A stretch of 64,000 nt of DNA from Streptomyces thermodiastaticus (GTDB lineage Bacteria; Actinomycetota; Actinomycetes; Streptomycetales; Streptomycetaceae): positions 1-64,000 of the forward strand of contig NZ_BNBV01000025.1 in the NCBI RefSeq assembly GCF_014656135.1. Reading direction: 5' to 3'. Within the stretch, counting starts at the first letter, position 1, and the number at the start of each line of letters is the position of its first letter. Under the pieces are notes generated by a model. That model saw only the letters and a program-made list of their open reading frames with translations, was not told the DNA's origin and searched no databases. A program made the position numbers and the translations under genes. This document shows positions 21,751-28,595 of this stretch, in pieces.

Positions 21751-21984
21751 ATGAAGAAGAGCGTTGCTGCTGTGAGCGGTGCCGTCCTGGCCCTCGGTAT
21801 GGCGGCTCCCGCTTTCGCCGACGCCGACGCCACGGGTTCCACCGAGCGTTCCCCGGGCGTCATTTCCGGCAACGTCATTCAGGTGCCGGTGAACGCTCCG
21901 ATCAACGTGTGCGGCAACACGGTCGACGTTCTCATCGCAGCGCTGAACCCCACGTTCGGCAACGCGTGCGTCAACGACGACTGA
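21751..21984 (+). CDS. Short chaplin (ChpD-like)
   Basis: 77 residues: Sec signal peptide (MKKSVAAVSGAVLALGMAAPAFA) and one chaplin domain, SPGVISGNVIQVPVNAPINVCGNTVD...NPTFGNACVND, with the two conserved cysteines. Chaplins are secreted amyloid-forming surfactants that coat aerial hyphae. The ATG is preceded by GAAGGGAA. The insertion LIAALNPTF instead of the usual VGLLNPAF is slightly unusual. Two terminators follow. Confidence 0.93.
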   Translation: MKKSVAAVSGAVLALGMAAPAFADADATGSTERSPGVISGNVIQVPVNAPINVCGNTVDVLIAALNPTFGNACVNDD

Positions 21985-21995
21985 CCTCACCGGCT

Positions 21996-22016
21996 CCCCA
22001 GCCGTCCCGGCTGGGG
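21996..22016 (+). terminator. Terminator 1 after short chaplin
   Basis: CCCCAGCCG (21996-22004), 3-base loop, CGGCTGGGG (22008-22016). Confidence 0.75.
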
Positions 22017-22024
22017 CAGGGGCC

Positions 22025-22055
22025 GTTCCGGACGGTCATAGGTACCGTCCGGGAC
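22025..22055 (+). terminator. Terminator 2 after short chaplin
   Basis: CCGGACGGT (22028-22036) pairs with ACCGTCCGG (22044-22052); the stem extends to about 12 pairs with a G-U pair. Confidence 0.6.
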
Positions 22056-22120
22056 CGGCTCAGGCACGTTCCACACCCTTCAAGCGGCTTCGTGCAGCTT
22101 CGAGCAGGAAGACAAGTAGA

Positions 22121-22600
22121 TTGCGACAGACCCTGAGCAGGGGCGTGTTCGCGGCGGCCGCCGCGACGAGTGTCCTGTCCCTGTACGGCAGCCAGGCCTT
22201 CGCCGAATCGCAGGCGGACGGCGAGGCCACCAATTCGGCCGGTGTCCTGTCAGGCAACACCATCCAGGCGCCGGTCGAGGTTCCGGTGAACGTCTGCGGC
22301 AACACCGTGGACGTGGCGGGGGCGCTGAACCCGGCGTTCGGCAACAAGTGCGCCAACGTCGCGGACAAGCCCAAGCCGACGCCGACCTCGACCCCGACGA
22401 CGCACCCGCCGAAGACCACTCCGCCGTCCGAGCCGAGCGAGACTCCTCGGGAGGAAACTCCGCAGGAGCCTCCGCAGCTGGCCCAGACGGGTAGCGACGA
22501 CACCGCGGTGCTGCTGGCGACCTCTGCGGCCAGCGCGGCCCTGATCGCCGGCGGCACGATCCTGTACCGCCGCGGCCGGACCGCGGGCGCGCACCGCTAG
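22121..22600 (+). CDS. Sortase-anchored chaplin with a single chaplin domain
   Basis: 159 residues from TTG 22121 (AGGAAG about 10 bases upstream). Signal peptide to about residue 29, one chaplin domain (SAGVLSGNTIQAPVEVPVNVCGNTVD...NPAFGNKCAN), a Pro/Thr/Glu linker (KPKPTPTSTPTTHPPKTTPP and so on), the sorting motif LAQTG, a hydrophobic helix, and a basic tail YRRGRTAGAHR. Long chaplins (ChpA-C) carry two chaplin domains before the LAXTG motif, so this one is shortened. It should be linked to the cell wall by a class E sortase and seed polymerisation of the short chaplins. Confidence 0.88.
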   Translation: MRQTLSRGVFAAAAATSVLSLYGSQAFAESQADGEATNSAGVLSGNTIQAPVEVPVNVCGNTVDVAGALNPAFGNKCANVADKPKPTPTSTPTTHPPKTTPPSEPSETPREETPQEPPQLAQTGSDDTAVLLATSAASAALIAGGTILYRRGRTAGAHR

Positions 22601-22640
22601 GGCCTGTCCGGCGGACCCACGCCGGTCCCGACCGACGCCG

Positions 22641-22682
22641 GCCGCCGCTCCCGTCCCTCACCCGAGGGACGGGAGCGGCGGC
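22641..22682 (+). terminator. Very strong terminator after long chaplin
   Basis: A perfect 19-base stem (22641-22659 with 22664-22682) and a 4-base loop ACCC. Confidence 0.85.
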
Positions 22683-22882
22683 TTCCGCATGTCCCGCAGG
22701 CGGTCGCCCCCGCCAATCCGGCGCCGACGATCGCAGCTGACGGGGCGTCCCGCGACCCGGGCGGGACATCCGCAACAGCAATCACTCCATCGGCGGCAGA
22801 ACCCCAACGGAGCACACGCGTTGACCGGAGCGCCGGGCATTTCCGCCCGGGTGTGTTGCATCGACCCAAGGAGTACTTCTCC

Positions 22883-23125
22883 ATGTCGCGTATCGCCAAG
22901 GGCCTGGTCCTCACCTCGGCCGCCGTCACAGCTGTCGCCGCGGGTGCCGGTGTCGCCGCCGCCGACAGCACCGCCAAGGGCGACAGCAGCCGTTCGCCGG
23001 GTGTGATCTCGGGGAACACCATCCAGGTCCCGGTCAATGTGCCGGTCAACCTCTGCGGCAACACCGTGAACATCGTCGGCCTGCTGAACCCGGCGTTCGG
23101 CAACACCTGCGCCATCGACGACTGA
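22883..23125 (+). CDS. Short chaplin (ChpF/ChpG/ChpH-like)
   Basis: 80 residues from ATG 22883, with AAGGAG nine bases upstream; an earlier in-frame start at 22853 is less likely. Signal peptide MSRIAKGLVLTSAAVTAVAAGAGVAAA, then one chaplin domain SPGVISGNTIQVPVNVPVNLCGNTVNIVGLLNPAFGNTCAIDD with both cysteines. Secreted surface-active fibril subunit. Confidence 0.93.
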   Translation: MSRIAKGLVLTSAAVTAVAAGAGVAAADSTAKGDSSRSPGVISGNTIQVPVNVPVNLCGNTVNIVGLLNPAFGNTCAIDD

Positions 23126-23143
23126 CGCCGACGCCCACGTCGT

Positions 23144-23205
23144 CCGGCCGCTCTCCCCGCAGCCCGTTCCTCCGTTGCGCCGATCCGGTCGGGGAGAGCG
23201 GCCGG
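23144..23205 (+). terminator. Terminator after third chaplin
   Basis: 15-base perfect stem (CCGGCCGCTCTCCCC, 23144-23158, with 23191-23205) around a 32-base loop. Confidence 0.7.
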
Positions 23206-23545
23206 CGCTGCTTCCGGGGACGTGACGCCCGGGCGGTGATGCCCGGCGGACGACACCCGGGTGGTGACGCGAAACACTTCCAGCCGGCGCCGCCACGTCA
23301 CCACCGCCCCACGAGCCTCCTGACACCTCATCACGACTTGTACGGGTCGCACCCCACAGCCGCCGCACTGGACGCCCAGCCGGTGCGACGGCTTTTCCAC
23401 AGGCGGCCGGAGATCCACGGAAATCTCATATGACGACTCGGCCATCTCCGGCCCTCGGGGTTTCCGGCCCGCCCGCGGCTCGTTAGGCACGGCGACCCCC
23501 TCCGGCGACGCAGACCGCCGAGGGGCGACGGAGAAAGGAAACACG
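23206..23545. other. Gap before small secreted protein
   Basis: No gene. It contains imperfect repeats of GTGA(C/T)GCCCGGGCG-type units at about 23221-23270 and a DnaA-box-like TTTTCCACA at 23393-23401. The promoter of the next gene is presumably here. Confidence 0.45.
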
Positions 23546-23830
23546 ATGAAGACCCTGAAGGCCGCCGCAGTCCTCGCCGGATCCCTGGTCGCCGCCGGTG
23601 CCGCCGCGCCCGCGTTCGCCTACGGCCCCGCCGAGGTGACGCCGACCAGCGTCAACGGCGCGGTGAACACGCTCACCAAGGGCCCCATCGACGTGTTGCC
23701 GGTGCGTCACCAGACGCACGCGCTGGACAGCGAGAAGAAGGGCTCGCTGCTCAACAGGGTGAACGGCACCACCAAGAGCGTCAACGACGAGACCGCCCCG
23801 CTGCTCGGCGGCCTGCCGGTGCAGAGCTGA
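23546..23830 (+). CDS. Small secreted protein of unknown function
   Basis: 94 residues with AAAGGAAA before the ATG. A clear Sec signal peptide (to AAPAFA, residue 26) is followed by a 68-residue mature part without cysteines: TPTSVNGAVNTLTKGPIDVLPVRHQTHALDSEKKGSLLNRVNGTTKSVNDETAPLLGGLPV. I recognise it as a type of small secreted protein common in Streptomyces, not as a named family. Its place among chaplins suggests a cell-surface or aerial-hypha role, but this is inference. Confidence 0.8.
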   Translation: MKTLKAAAVLAGSLVAAGAAAPAFAYGPAEVTPTSVNGAVNTLTKGPIDVLPVRHQTHALDSEKKGSLLNRVNGTTKSVNDETAPLLGGLPVQS

Positions 23831-24034
23831 GGGCGTCCGGCCCCGCCCGCCGCCCTCCGGTGACCGGACCCGGCCGTTGCTCCTTCCGGCTCATCACACG
23901 GTGACCTTGCGACGTCCCCGGCGGTTACGGCTTCGGTGACACGGCCACCGGCACCCGAACCGGAGCCGGACACCCGCAGCGGAGCCGGGTCCCCGAAGGG
24001 AGCCGGACACCTGAACCGGAGCGAGGAGCACATC

Positions 24035-24628
24035 ATGGTCGCAGGCATGGGCGGGGACGGCAGAGCCCGTGGGCGGACAGCCCCGGCAGGAGCGGGGACG
24101 GACCGCGGGACGCCGTCGGCGCCTTCCCCCGCTCCCCGCCCTTCCCGCCGTCCGACACGGCGCGAGATGACCGCCGCGCTGGCCGCCTGCGGTGTCGCCC
24201 TCGCGGCGGCGCCGCTGGTCGCCGCCGGTGCCTCGCGTCCCGCCCCCGGTCCGCCGGACGACCGGAGCGGGACCCTCTTCGAGGAGAGGTACCGCGGGCG
24301 GCTCATCCGCGGGGTGTGGATCCCGCACGGCGCACCGGACACCGGCACCGGGACGCCGGCACCGGCACCGGGCCCCGCGGGCGCCGGCGAGTGGCGGGTG
24401 ACGGTGGACGGCCGCCCGCTGCACCTGATGCGCCGCGCCGACGGCACCTGGCTGAGCATGGTCGACCACTACCAGTCGTACCCGACGCCCCGGGAGGCCG
24501 CCCGTGGCGCCGTGGACGTCATGGGACCCGGCCGGCAGTTGCGCGACGTGGCCCCCGGTCCGGTCGACGGCGTACGACAGCACCCGTACCCGCACCCGCA
24601 GGGAGCACCCGGTGGCGTACGTGCGTAA
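24035..24628 (+). CDS. melC1: Tyrosinase copper chaperone MelC1
   Basis: 197 residues from ATG 24035 (GAGGAG upstream). The N-terminus has a twin-arginine-like export region (RRPTRREMTAALAACGVALAAAPLVAAG), preceded by an unusually long about 45-residue Gly/Pro/Arg stretch. The MelC1 core is FEERYRGRLIRGVWI, WRVTVDGRPLHLMRRADGTWLSMVDHYQSYPTPREAARGAVDVMGP, interrupted by a Thr/Pro/Ala linker (DTGTGTPAPAPGPAGAG). MelC1 delivers copper to apo-tyrosinase and carries it through the Tat pathway. Its 3' end overlaps melC2 by 17 bases, so the two are translationally coupled. Confidence 0.88.
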   Translation: MVAGMGGDGRARGRTAPAGAGTDRGTPSAPSPAPRPSRRPTRREMTAALAACGVALAAAPLVAAGASRPAPGPPDDRSGTLFEERYRGRLIRGVWIPHGAPDTGTGTPAPAPGPAGAGEWRVTVDGRPLHLMRRADGTWLSMVDHYQSYPTPREAARGAVDVMGPGRQLRDVAPGPVDGVRQHPYPHPQGAPGGVRA

Positions 24629-25478
24629 GAACGCCGCCCAGCTGACGCGGGAGGAGAAGCGGCGGTTCGTCGACGCCCTGCTGGAGCTCAAACGGCGCGG
24701 CGAGTACGACGAGTTCGTGCGCATGCACATCCACTACTTCACCTCCGACGGTGAACGCGGCCTGCGGACGGCACACATGGCGCCGTCGTTCCTGCCCTGG
24801 CACCGCCGGTTCCTGCTCGACCTGGAGAGTGCCCTGCGCCGGGTGGACTCCTCGGTGACCATCCCCTACTGGGACTGGACCCGCGACCGTACGACGAGGT
24901 CCGTGCCCTGGCGGGACGACCTCCTGGGCGGCAACGGGCGCCTAGGCGACCGCCGGGTGACGACCGGTCCGTTCGCCTACGCGCACGGCCACTGGACCCT
25001 GCGGGTGGGGGTGACGGACGGGACGTTCCTCACACGGGACCTGGGACGTGCCCACGACCCGATCGCGCTGCCCACCGCCGCGGAACTGGAGTGGGCGCTC
25101 AAGGACCCCGTGTACGACGTCGCTCCCTGGGACTCCACGGTCACCAAGGGATTCCGCAACAAGCTGGAGGGCTGGGGTCCGGGCCGGGGAAGCACCTCGT
25201 GGCGCAACCACAACCGGGTGCACCGCTGGGTGGGCGGCACCATGCTCGGCGCCGCCTCCGTCAACGACCCGGTCTTCTGGCTTCACCATGCCTTCCTCGA
25301 CCTGCAGTGGACCCGCTGGCAGCGCCGCCACCGCACAGGCCGCTACCTGCCGGCGCAGCCGCCCGGCCGGGGCGACGCACAGCACGGGCGCGTCGTCGCC
25401 CGGCACCAGAAGCTGCCGCCGTGGGACGTCACCCCGGACGAACTCGAGGACGTCAGCCGCATCTACCGGTACGCGTGA
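24612..25478 (+). CDS. melC2: Tyrosinase MelC2
   Basis: 288 residues from GTG 24612 (starting VAYVRKNAAQLT), with AGGGAG seven bases upstream. A type-3 copper monooxygenase that oxidises tyrosine to dopaquinone for melanin. Copper A ligands lie in VRMHIHYFTSD, RTAHMAPSFLPWHRRFL; copper B ligands in WRNHNRVHRWVGG and DPVFWLHHAFLDLQW. IPYWDWTRDRT and the C-terminal PPWDVTPDELED segment are also typical. It has no signal peptide of its own and is expected to hitchhike with MelC1. At 288 residues it is slightly longer than the common 273. Confidence 0.94.
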   Translation: MAYVRKNAAQLTREEKRRFVDALLELKRRGEYDEFVRMHIHYFTSDGERGLRTAHMAPSFLPWHRRFLLDLESALRRVDSSVTIPYWDWTRDRTTRSVPWRDDLLGGNGRLGDRRVTTGPFAYAHGHWTLRVGVTDGTFLTRDLGRAHDPIALPTAAELEWALKDPVYDVAPWDSTVTKGFRNKLEGWGPGRGSTSWRNHNRVHRWVGGTMLGAASVNDPVFWLHHAFLDLQWTRWQRRHRTGRYLPAQPPGRGDAQHGRVVARHQKLPPWDVTPDELEDVSRIYRYA

Positions 25479-25512
25479 CGACGGTCCCTGCGACAGCAGA
25501 TTCCGACCAGGA

Positions 25513-25550
25513 AAGAGCCCCGGCGGTCGTCGCGGACCACCGGGGCTCTT
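25513..25550. terminator. Bidirectional terminator, melC2 / chaplin
   Basis: AAGAGCCCCGG (25513-25523) pairs with CCGGGGCTCTT (25540-25550), extended by an inner GGTC/GACC. It lies between convergent genes. Confidence 0.8.
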
Positions 25551-25608
25551 CTCACACTCGTGACCTTCTCCGGACGTCCTCGCGGCTCCGCGGACCGAGC
25601 GGGTGAAG

Positions 25609-25881
25609 TCAGTTGCCGTAGCCGGACCCGCCGTTGTGGTCGTCGAGGTTGGCGCAGGTGTTGCCGAACGCCGGGTTGAGCAGAGCGATCACGTTGACGG
25701 TGTTGCCGCACGCGTTGACCGGGAGGTGTACCGGGACCTGGATCGTGTTGCCCGACACGACGCCCGGCGAGCGGTCGGAGCCCCCGGTGGCTCCGGCGTC
25801 CGCGGCCGCCAGGCCGGCGCCGCTGAGCACCACAGCGCCCGCGCCCAGGGCGACGGCTGCCGTCTTCGTGAAGCGGGACAT
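25609..25881 (-). CDS. Short chaplin with C-terminal Gly/Asn tail
   Basis: 90 residues from ATG 25881 (GAGGAGAA upstream). Signal peptide MSRFTKTAAVALGAGAVVLSGAGLAAA and one chaplin domain SPGVVSGNTIQVPVHLPVNACGNTVNVIALLNPAFGNTCAN with two cysteines. It then has an extra LDDHNGGSGYGN tail, like ChpG-type chaplins, which also sit near mel genes in S. coelicolor (recollection). It is convergent with melC2. Confidence 0.92.
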   Translation of the reverse strand: MSRFTKTAAVALGAGAVVLSGAGLAAADAGATGGSDRSPGVVSGNTIQVPVHLPVNACGNTVNVIALLNPAFGNTCANLDDHNGGSGYGN

Positions 25882-26135
25882 GACATTCTCCTCACTGACT
25901 CGGTGGGTGCGGCAGCGGGACGTGCGACCGCACGCCCCGTTCAACGCGCCCGAATGATCACGGTCACGGTGCGTGTGCGTGGATCACCCGGTTCGTGACC
26001 GGTTCACCCTGTTCGGCGAAGGTTCGGCGCCACGGTGACTTCGGGACGGCGGACGGTGGCCTCGGGCGTGACCGAGCGGCAGCTCCGCGGGGAACGGTGC
26101 GTGAGCGGCGGTCGGCCGAGCGGGGCGGTGGTGTG

Positions 26136-26475
26136 TGTCGCGCAGGGCGGCCAGGACCGGGGCGTACACGCGCAACGTGATGGTGCCGAGGGTGTCGCCG
26201 GCCTTGTTCACCTGCGCCTCGGCGATCTCGACGGTCCGTAGAGCGCACGGCGTCCTCGGCGACCGCCCGGTCGACGATGCCGGCGGCCGCGGCGTCGGTG
26301 CCGCCGTGGCGACGGGCGGTGACCATCACCTCGTGCGCGGTCTGCGGCATCAGCCGGGACCGGATCAACGCCGCCCTGGCGGGGGTGAAGGGGATGTCGA
26401 CGTCCGCCTCGGGCAGGCATCGGCAGCCGCGGTCGACGCGCATCACGCGGACATCGTGAGCGACTCCGTCATCTG
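26136..26475 (-). pseudogene. Enoyl-CoA hydratase remnant
   Basis: Reading the minus strand from about 26475, one frame gives AHDVRVMRVDRG...LPEADVDIPFTPARAALIRSRLMPQTAHEVMVTARRHGGTDAAAAGIVDRAVAEDAV. From about 26211 the homology continues in another frame as NKAGDTLGTITLRVYAPVLAALRD. Both pieces match consecutive parts of the C-terminal half of crotonase-superfamily proteins. The N-terminal half, including the oxyanion-hole region, is absent upstream. The gene is truncated and frameshifted, next to tRNA-Arg. Confidence 0.75.
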
Positions 26476-26548
26476 GACGGCACGGCCTCGCGCGTGTGGG
26501 ACCTGCGTGTGGGACCTGATCGCGCCGTCTGAGAGCGCTGGAGAAAGA

Positions 26549-26570
26549 TGACCAGCGTTTCCGCTGGTCA
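26549..26570 (-). terminator. Terminator of tRNA-Arg
   Basis: TGACCAGCG, loop, CGCTGGTCA: 9-base stem with 4-base loop, followed on the minus strand by TCTTTCTCC, 12 bases beyond the tRNA 3' end. Confidence 0.75.
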
Positions 26571-26581
26571 AAGGGTGTTTG

Positions 26582-26654
26582 CGCCCCCGGCAGGACTCGA
26601 ACCTGCGGCCAAGCGCTTAGAAGGCGCCTGCTCTATCCGCTGAGCTACGGGGGC
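26582..26654 (-). tRNA. tRNA-Arg (anticodon TCT)
   Basis: Minus strand: acceptor GCCCCCG/CGGGGGC, D-arm GCTCAGCGGATAGAGC, anticodon loop CTTCTAA giving TCT (Arg, AGA codons), T-arm with GGTTCGAGTCC. 73 bases with no encoded CCA. The cognate codon AGA is rare in this GC-rich genome. Such tRNA genes are frequent integration sites, but no element is seen here. Confidence 0.95.
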
Positions 26655-26969
26655 CTGGTGTGGTGCCTCGGTCACGGGATCTTCGGGGTGATCCGTGACA
26701 TTGCCGGGGACAAGGATAGGGCTCCCGCATCCATGTCCCTCATGCTTCTCCTCCGTGGCTTGATGTGGAGGTTCAGTGAAGCAGTCTGATAATCGCAGGC
26801 GGCTGTGAATCCTGCATCGCTTTGGGCGCTCTGAGCTGCCGGTGTTGTGCACTCGTTATGCCTGGACGGCGCCTGCGCCCCAGTCGTCCCGTCTGCCCTT
26901 TTTCTTCTGTCGGCGCGCAGACGTGCTCATATGCTTCAGAAATCTCATAAAATTGGGCATTCTTCGCAT
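26655..26969. other. Divergent promoter region, tRNA-Arg / GTPase
   Basis: 315 bases without a gene, the least GC-rich stretch nearby. An open frame continues upstream of the GTPase to 26847, but 26931-26969 has A/T third positions and no Shine-Dalgarno site, so it reads as promoter DNA (TAAAAT at 26948-26953 could be a -10 element). Confidence 0.5.
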
Positions 26970-28592
26970 GTGGTGACTCTGGACGTACGGCCTCAGCTGC
27001 TCGAAGCACTCTCCGCCCTGCGCGACCGCGTCGCCGCCGCACGCTTTCCGCTGCCTCTGGACGGGGCACCGCGCGCGCGGGCCAACCGCGACGAACTGCT
27101 CGCCCAGCTCGACGACTATCTGGTGCCCCGGCTCAGGCAGCCCGAGGCGCCCTTGCTGGCCGTGGTGGGGGGATCGACCGGCGCGGGGAAGTCCACGCTC
27201 GTCAACTCCCTGGTGGGACGACGCGTCAGCGAGGCGGGTGTGCTGCGGCCGACGACCCGGACGCCGGTCCTGGTGTGTCACCCGGAGGACCACCACTGGT
27301 TCAGCGACCCGCGCGTGCTGCCCGGCCTCACCCGCGTGTGGGTGCCCCGGCAGGACACCGAGGCCGGCCTCGTCGGCGACGACCTGCTGCCGCCCGAGGA
27401 GATCCCCCCGCGCGCACTGCGCATCGAGACCGTGGAGACCCTGCCGCCCGGGCTCGCCCTCCTCGACGCGCCCGACATCGACTCCCTCGTCGCCGAGAAC
27501 CGCACCCTCGCCGCCGAGCTGATCTGTGCCGCCGACATCTGGGTGATGGTCACCTCGGCCGCACGCTACGCCGACGCGATCCCCTGGCATCTGCTGCGCA
27601 CCGCCAAGGAGTACCACGCCACGCTCGTCACCGTGCTCGACCGGGTGCCCCACCAGGTCGTCTCCGAGGTCTCCCGGCAGTACGGGGCGCTGCTGACCAA
27701 GGCCGGCCTGGGGGAGGTGCCCCGGTTCACCGTGCCGGAACTGCCGGAGTCCGCCTGGGGCGGGGGCCTGCTGCCCGCCACCGCCGTGGCGCCGCTGCGC
27801 TCCTGGCTCGTGCACCATGCCCAGGATCCCGACGCCCGCCGGCACGCGATGGCCCGTACCGCCCACGGGCTGCTGGACTCGCTGAAGTCCCGCCTCCCGG
27901 AACTGGCCGCGGCCACCGCCTCGCAGCACGCGGCCGCGCTGCGGCTCACCTCCGCCGTCGACGCCGCCTACGACTCGGAACACGCCCGTCTGCGCAGCCG
28001 CCTGCAGTCCGGGGCCGTGCTCGCCGGGGACGCCCTGAAACGCTGGCGCGCCTATCCGCTGGACTGCACCGCCGGCGAACTGCTCGATGCGCTGGTGGAG
28101 AGCTTGAGCGCGCTGCTGCTGTGCGCCGTGACCGCCGCCGACGAACGCATCGACGCCGCCTGGCGGCGTGAGCCGGCCGCGCGAGCCCCCGAACTGGCCG
28201 GCGAGCACGGCGGCGCCGACAGCGCCGAGGACCGCATCGGGCTCGCCGTACGCCGCTGGCGGCGCGAACTGGAGGAGTACGCCGAGGACGAGGTGCGCGA
28301 GCTCGATCGGAGCGTCGCACCCGACGCCGAGGCCGTCGCCGCACTGGCCGCCACCGGGTTGCTCGGCGGCCGCCGGGGCCGGTCCGCCGGTGAGGGACTG
28401 GCCGAACGCATCGGCGCGCACGGTGCACTGCGGCTGCGCGACCGTGCCGGACGGCTGCTCGCCGACTGCCTGGACCGTGTCATGCACACCGAGCGGGAGC
28501 GCCGGCTGGCCCCGCTCGACGCCCTGGAGGTGAGCCCGGAACCCCAGGCCGAACTCATCGCCGCGCTGTCCGTACTGCTGAAGGAGAGGTGA
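26970..28592 (+). CDS. Dynamin-like GTPase, first of a pair
   Basis: 540 residues from GTG 26970 (starting VVTLDVRPQLLEALSALRDRV); ATG 26931 is rejected because the extra codons are AT-rich. The GTPase domain has GGSTGAGKSTLVNSLVG (P-loop), switch-I PTTRTPVL, a degenerate G3 LLDAPDIDS and a G4-like TVLDRVPHQ. The C-terminal half is long alpha-helix (residues 300-540) with Arg/Glu-rich segments and no obvious membrane helix. It belongs to the YfjP/dynamin-related group found as tandem pairs in Streptomyces. The partner begins 3 bases after its stop, so they likely form a heteromeric complex. Confidence 0.88.
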   Translation: MVTLDVRPQLLEALSALRDRVAAARFPLPLDGAPRARANRDELLAQLDDYLVPRLRQPEAPLLAVVGGSTGAGKSTLVNSLVGRRVSEAGVLRPTTRTPVLVCHPEDHHWFSDPRVLPGLTRVWVPRQDTEAGLVGDDLLPPEEIPPRALRIETVETLPPGLALLDAPDIDSLVAENRTLAAELICAADIWVMVTSAARYADAIPWHLLRTAKEYHATLVTVLDRVPHQVVSEVSRQYGALLTKAGLGEVPRFTVPELPESAWGGGLLPATAVAPLRSWLVHHAQDPDARRHAMARTAHGLLDSLKSRLPELAAATASQHAAALRLTSAVDAAYDSEHARLRSRLQSGAVLAGDALKRWRAYPLDCTAGELLDALVESLSALLLCAVTAADERIDAAWRREPAARAPELAGEHGGADSAEDRIGLAVRRWRRELEEYAEDEVRELDRSVAPDAEAVAALAATGLLGGRRGRSAGEGLAERIGAHGALRLRDRAGRLLADCLDRVMHTERERRLAPLDALEVSPEPQAELIAALSVLLKER

Positions 28593-28595
28593 CCG

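Noticed and set aside
22597..23544. 315-codon minus-strand ORF across chaplin 3
   Set aside because: It runs antisense through terminators and a clear chaplin gene; no recognisable domain.
26582..26654. Integrated mobile element at tRNA-Arg
   Set aside because: No integrase, no duplicated tRNA 3' end within the window, and neighbours are core genes.
26931..26969. Upstream ATG start for the first GTPase
   Set aside because: The 13 added codons have A/T third positions and no ribosome binding site, unlike the rest of the gene; it reads as promoter sequence.
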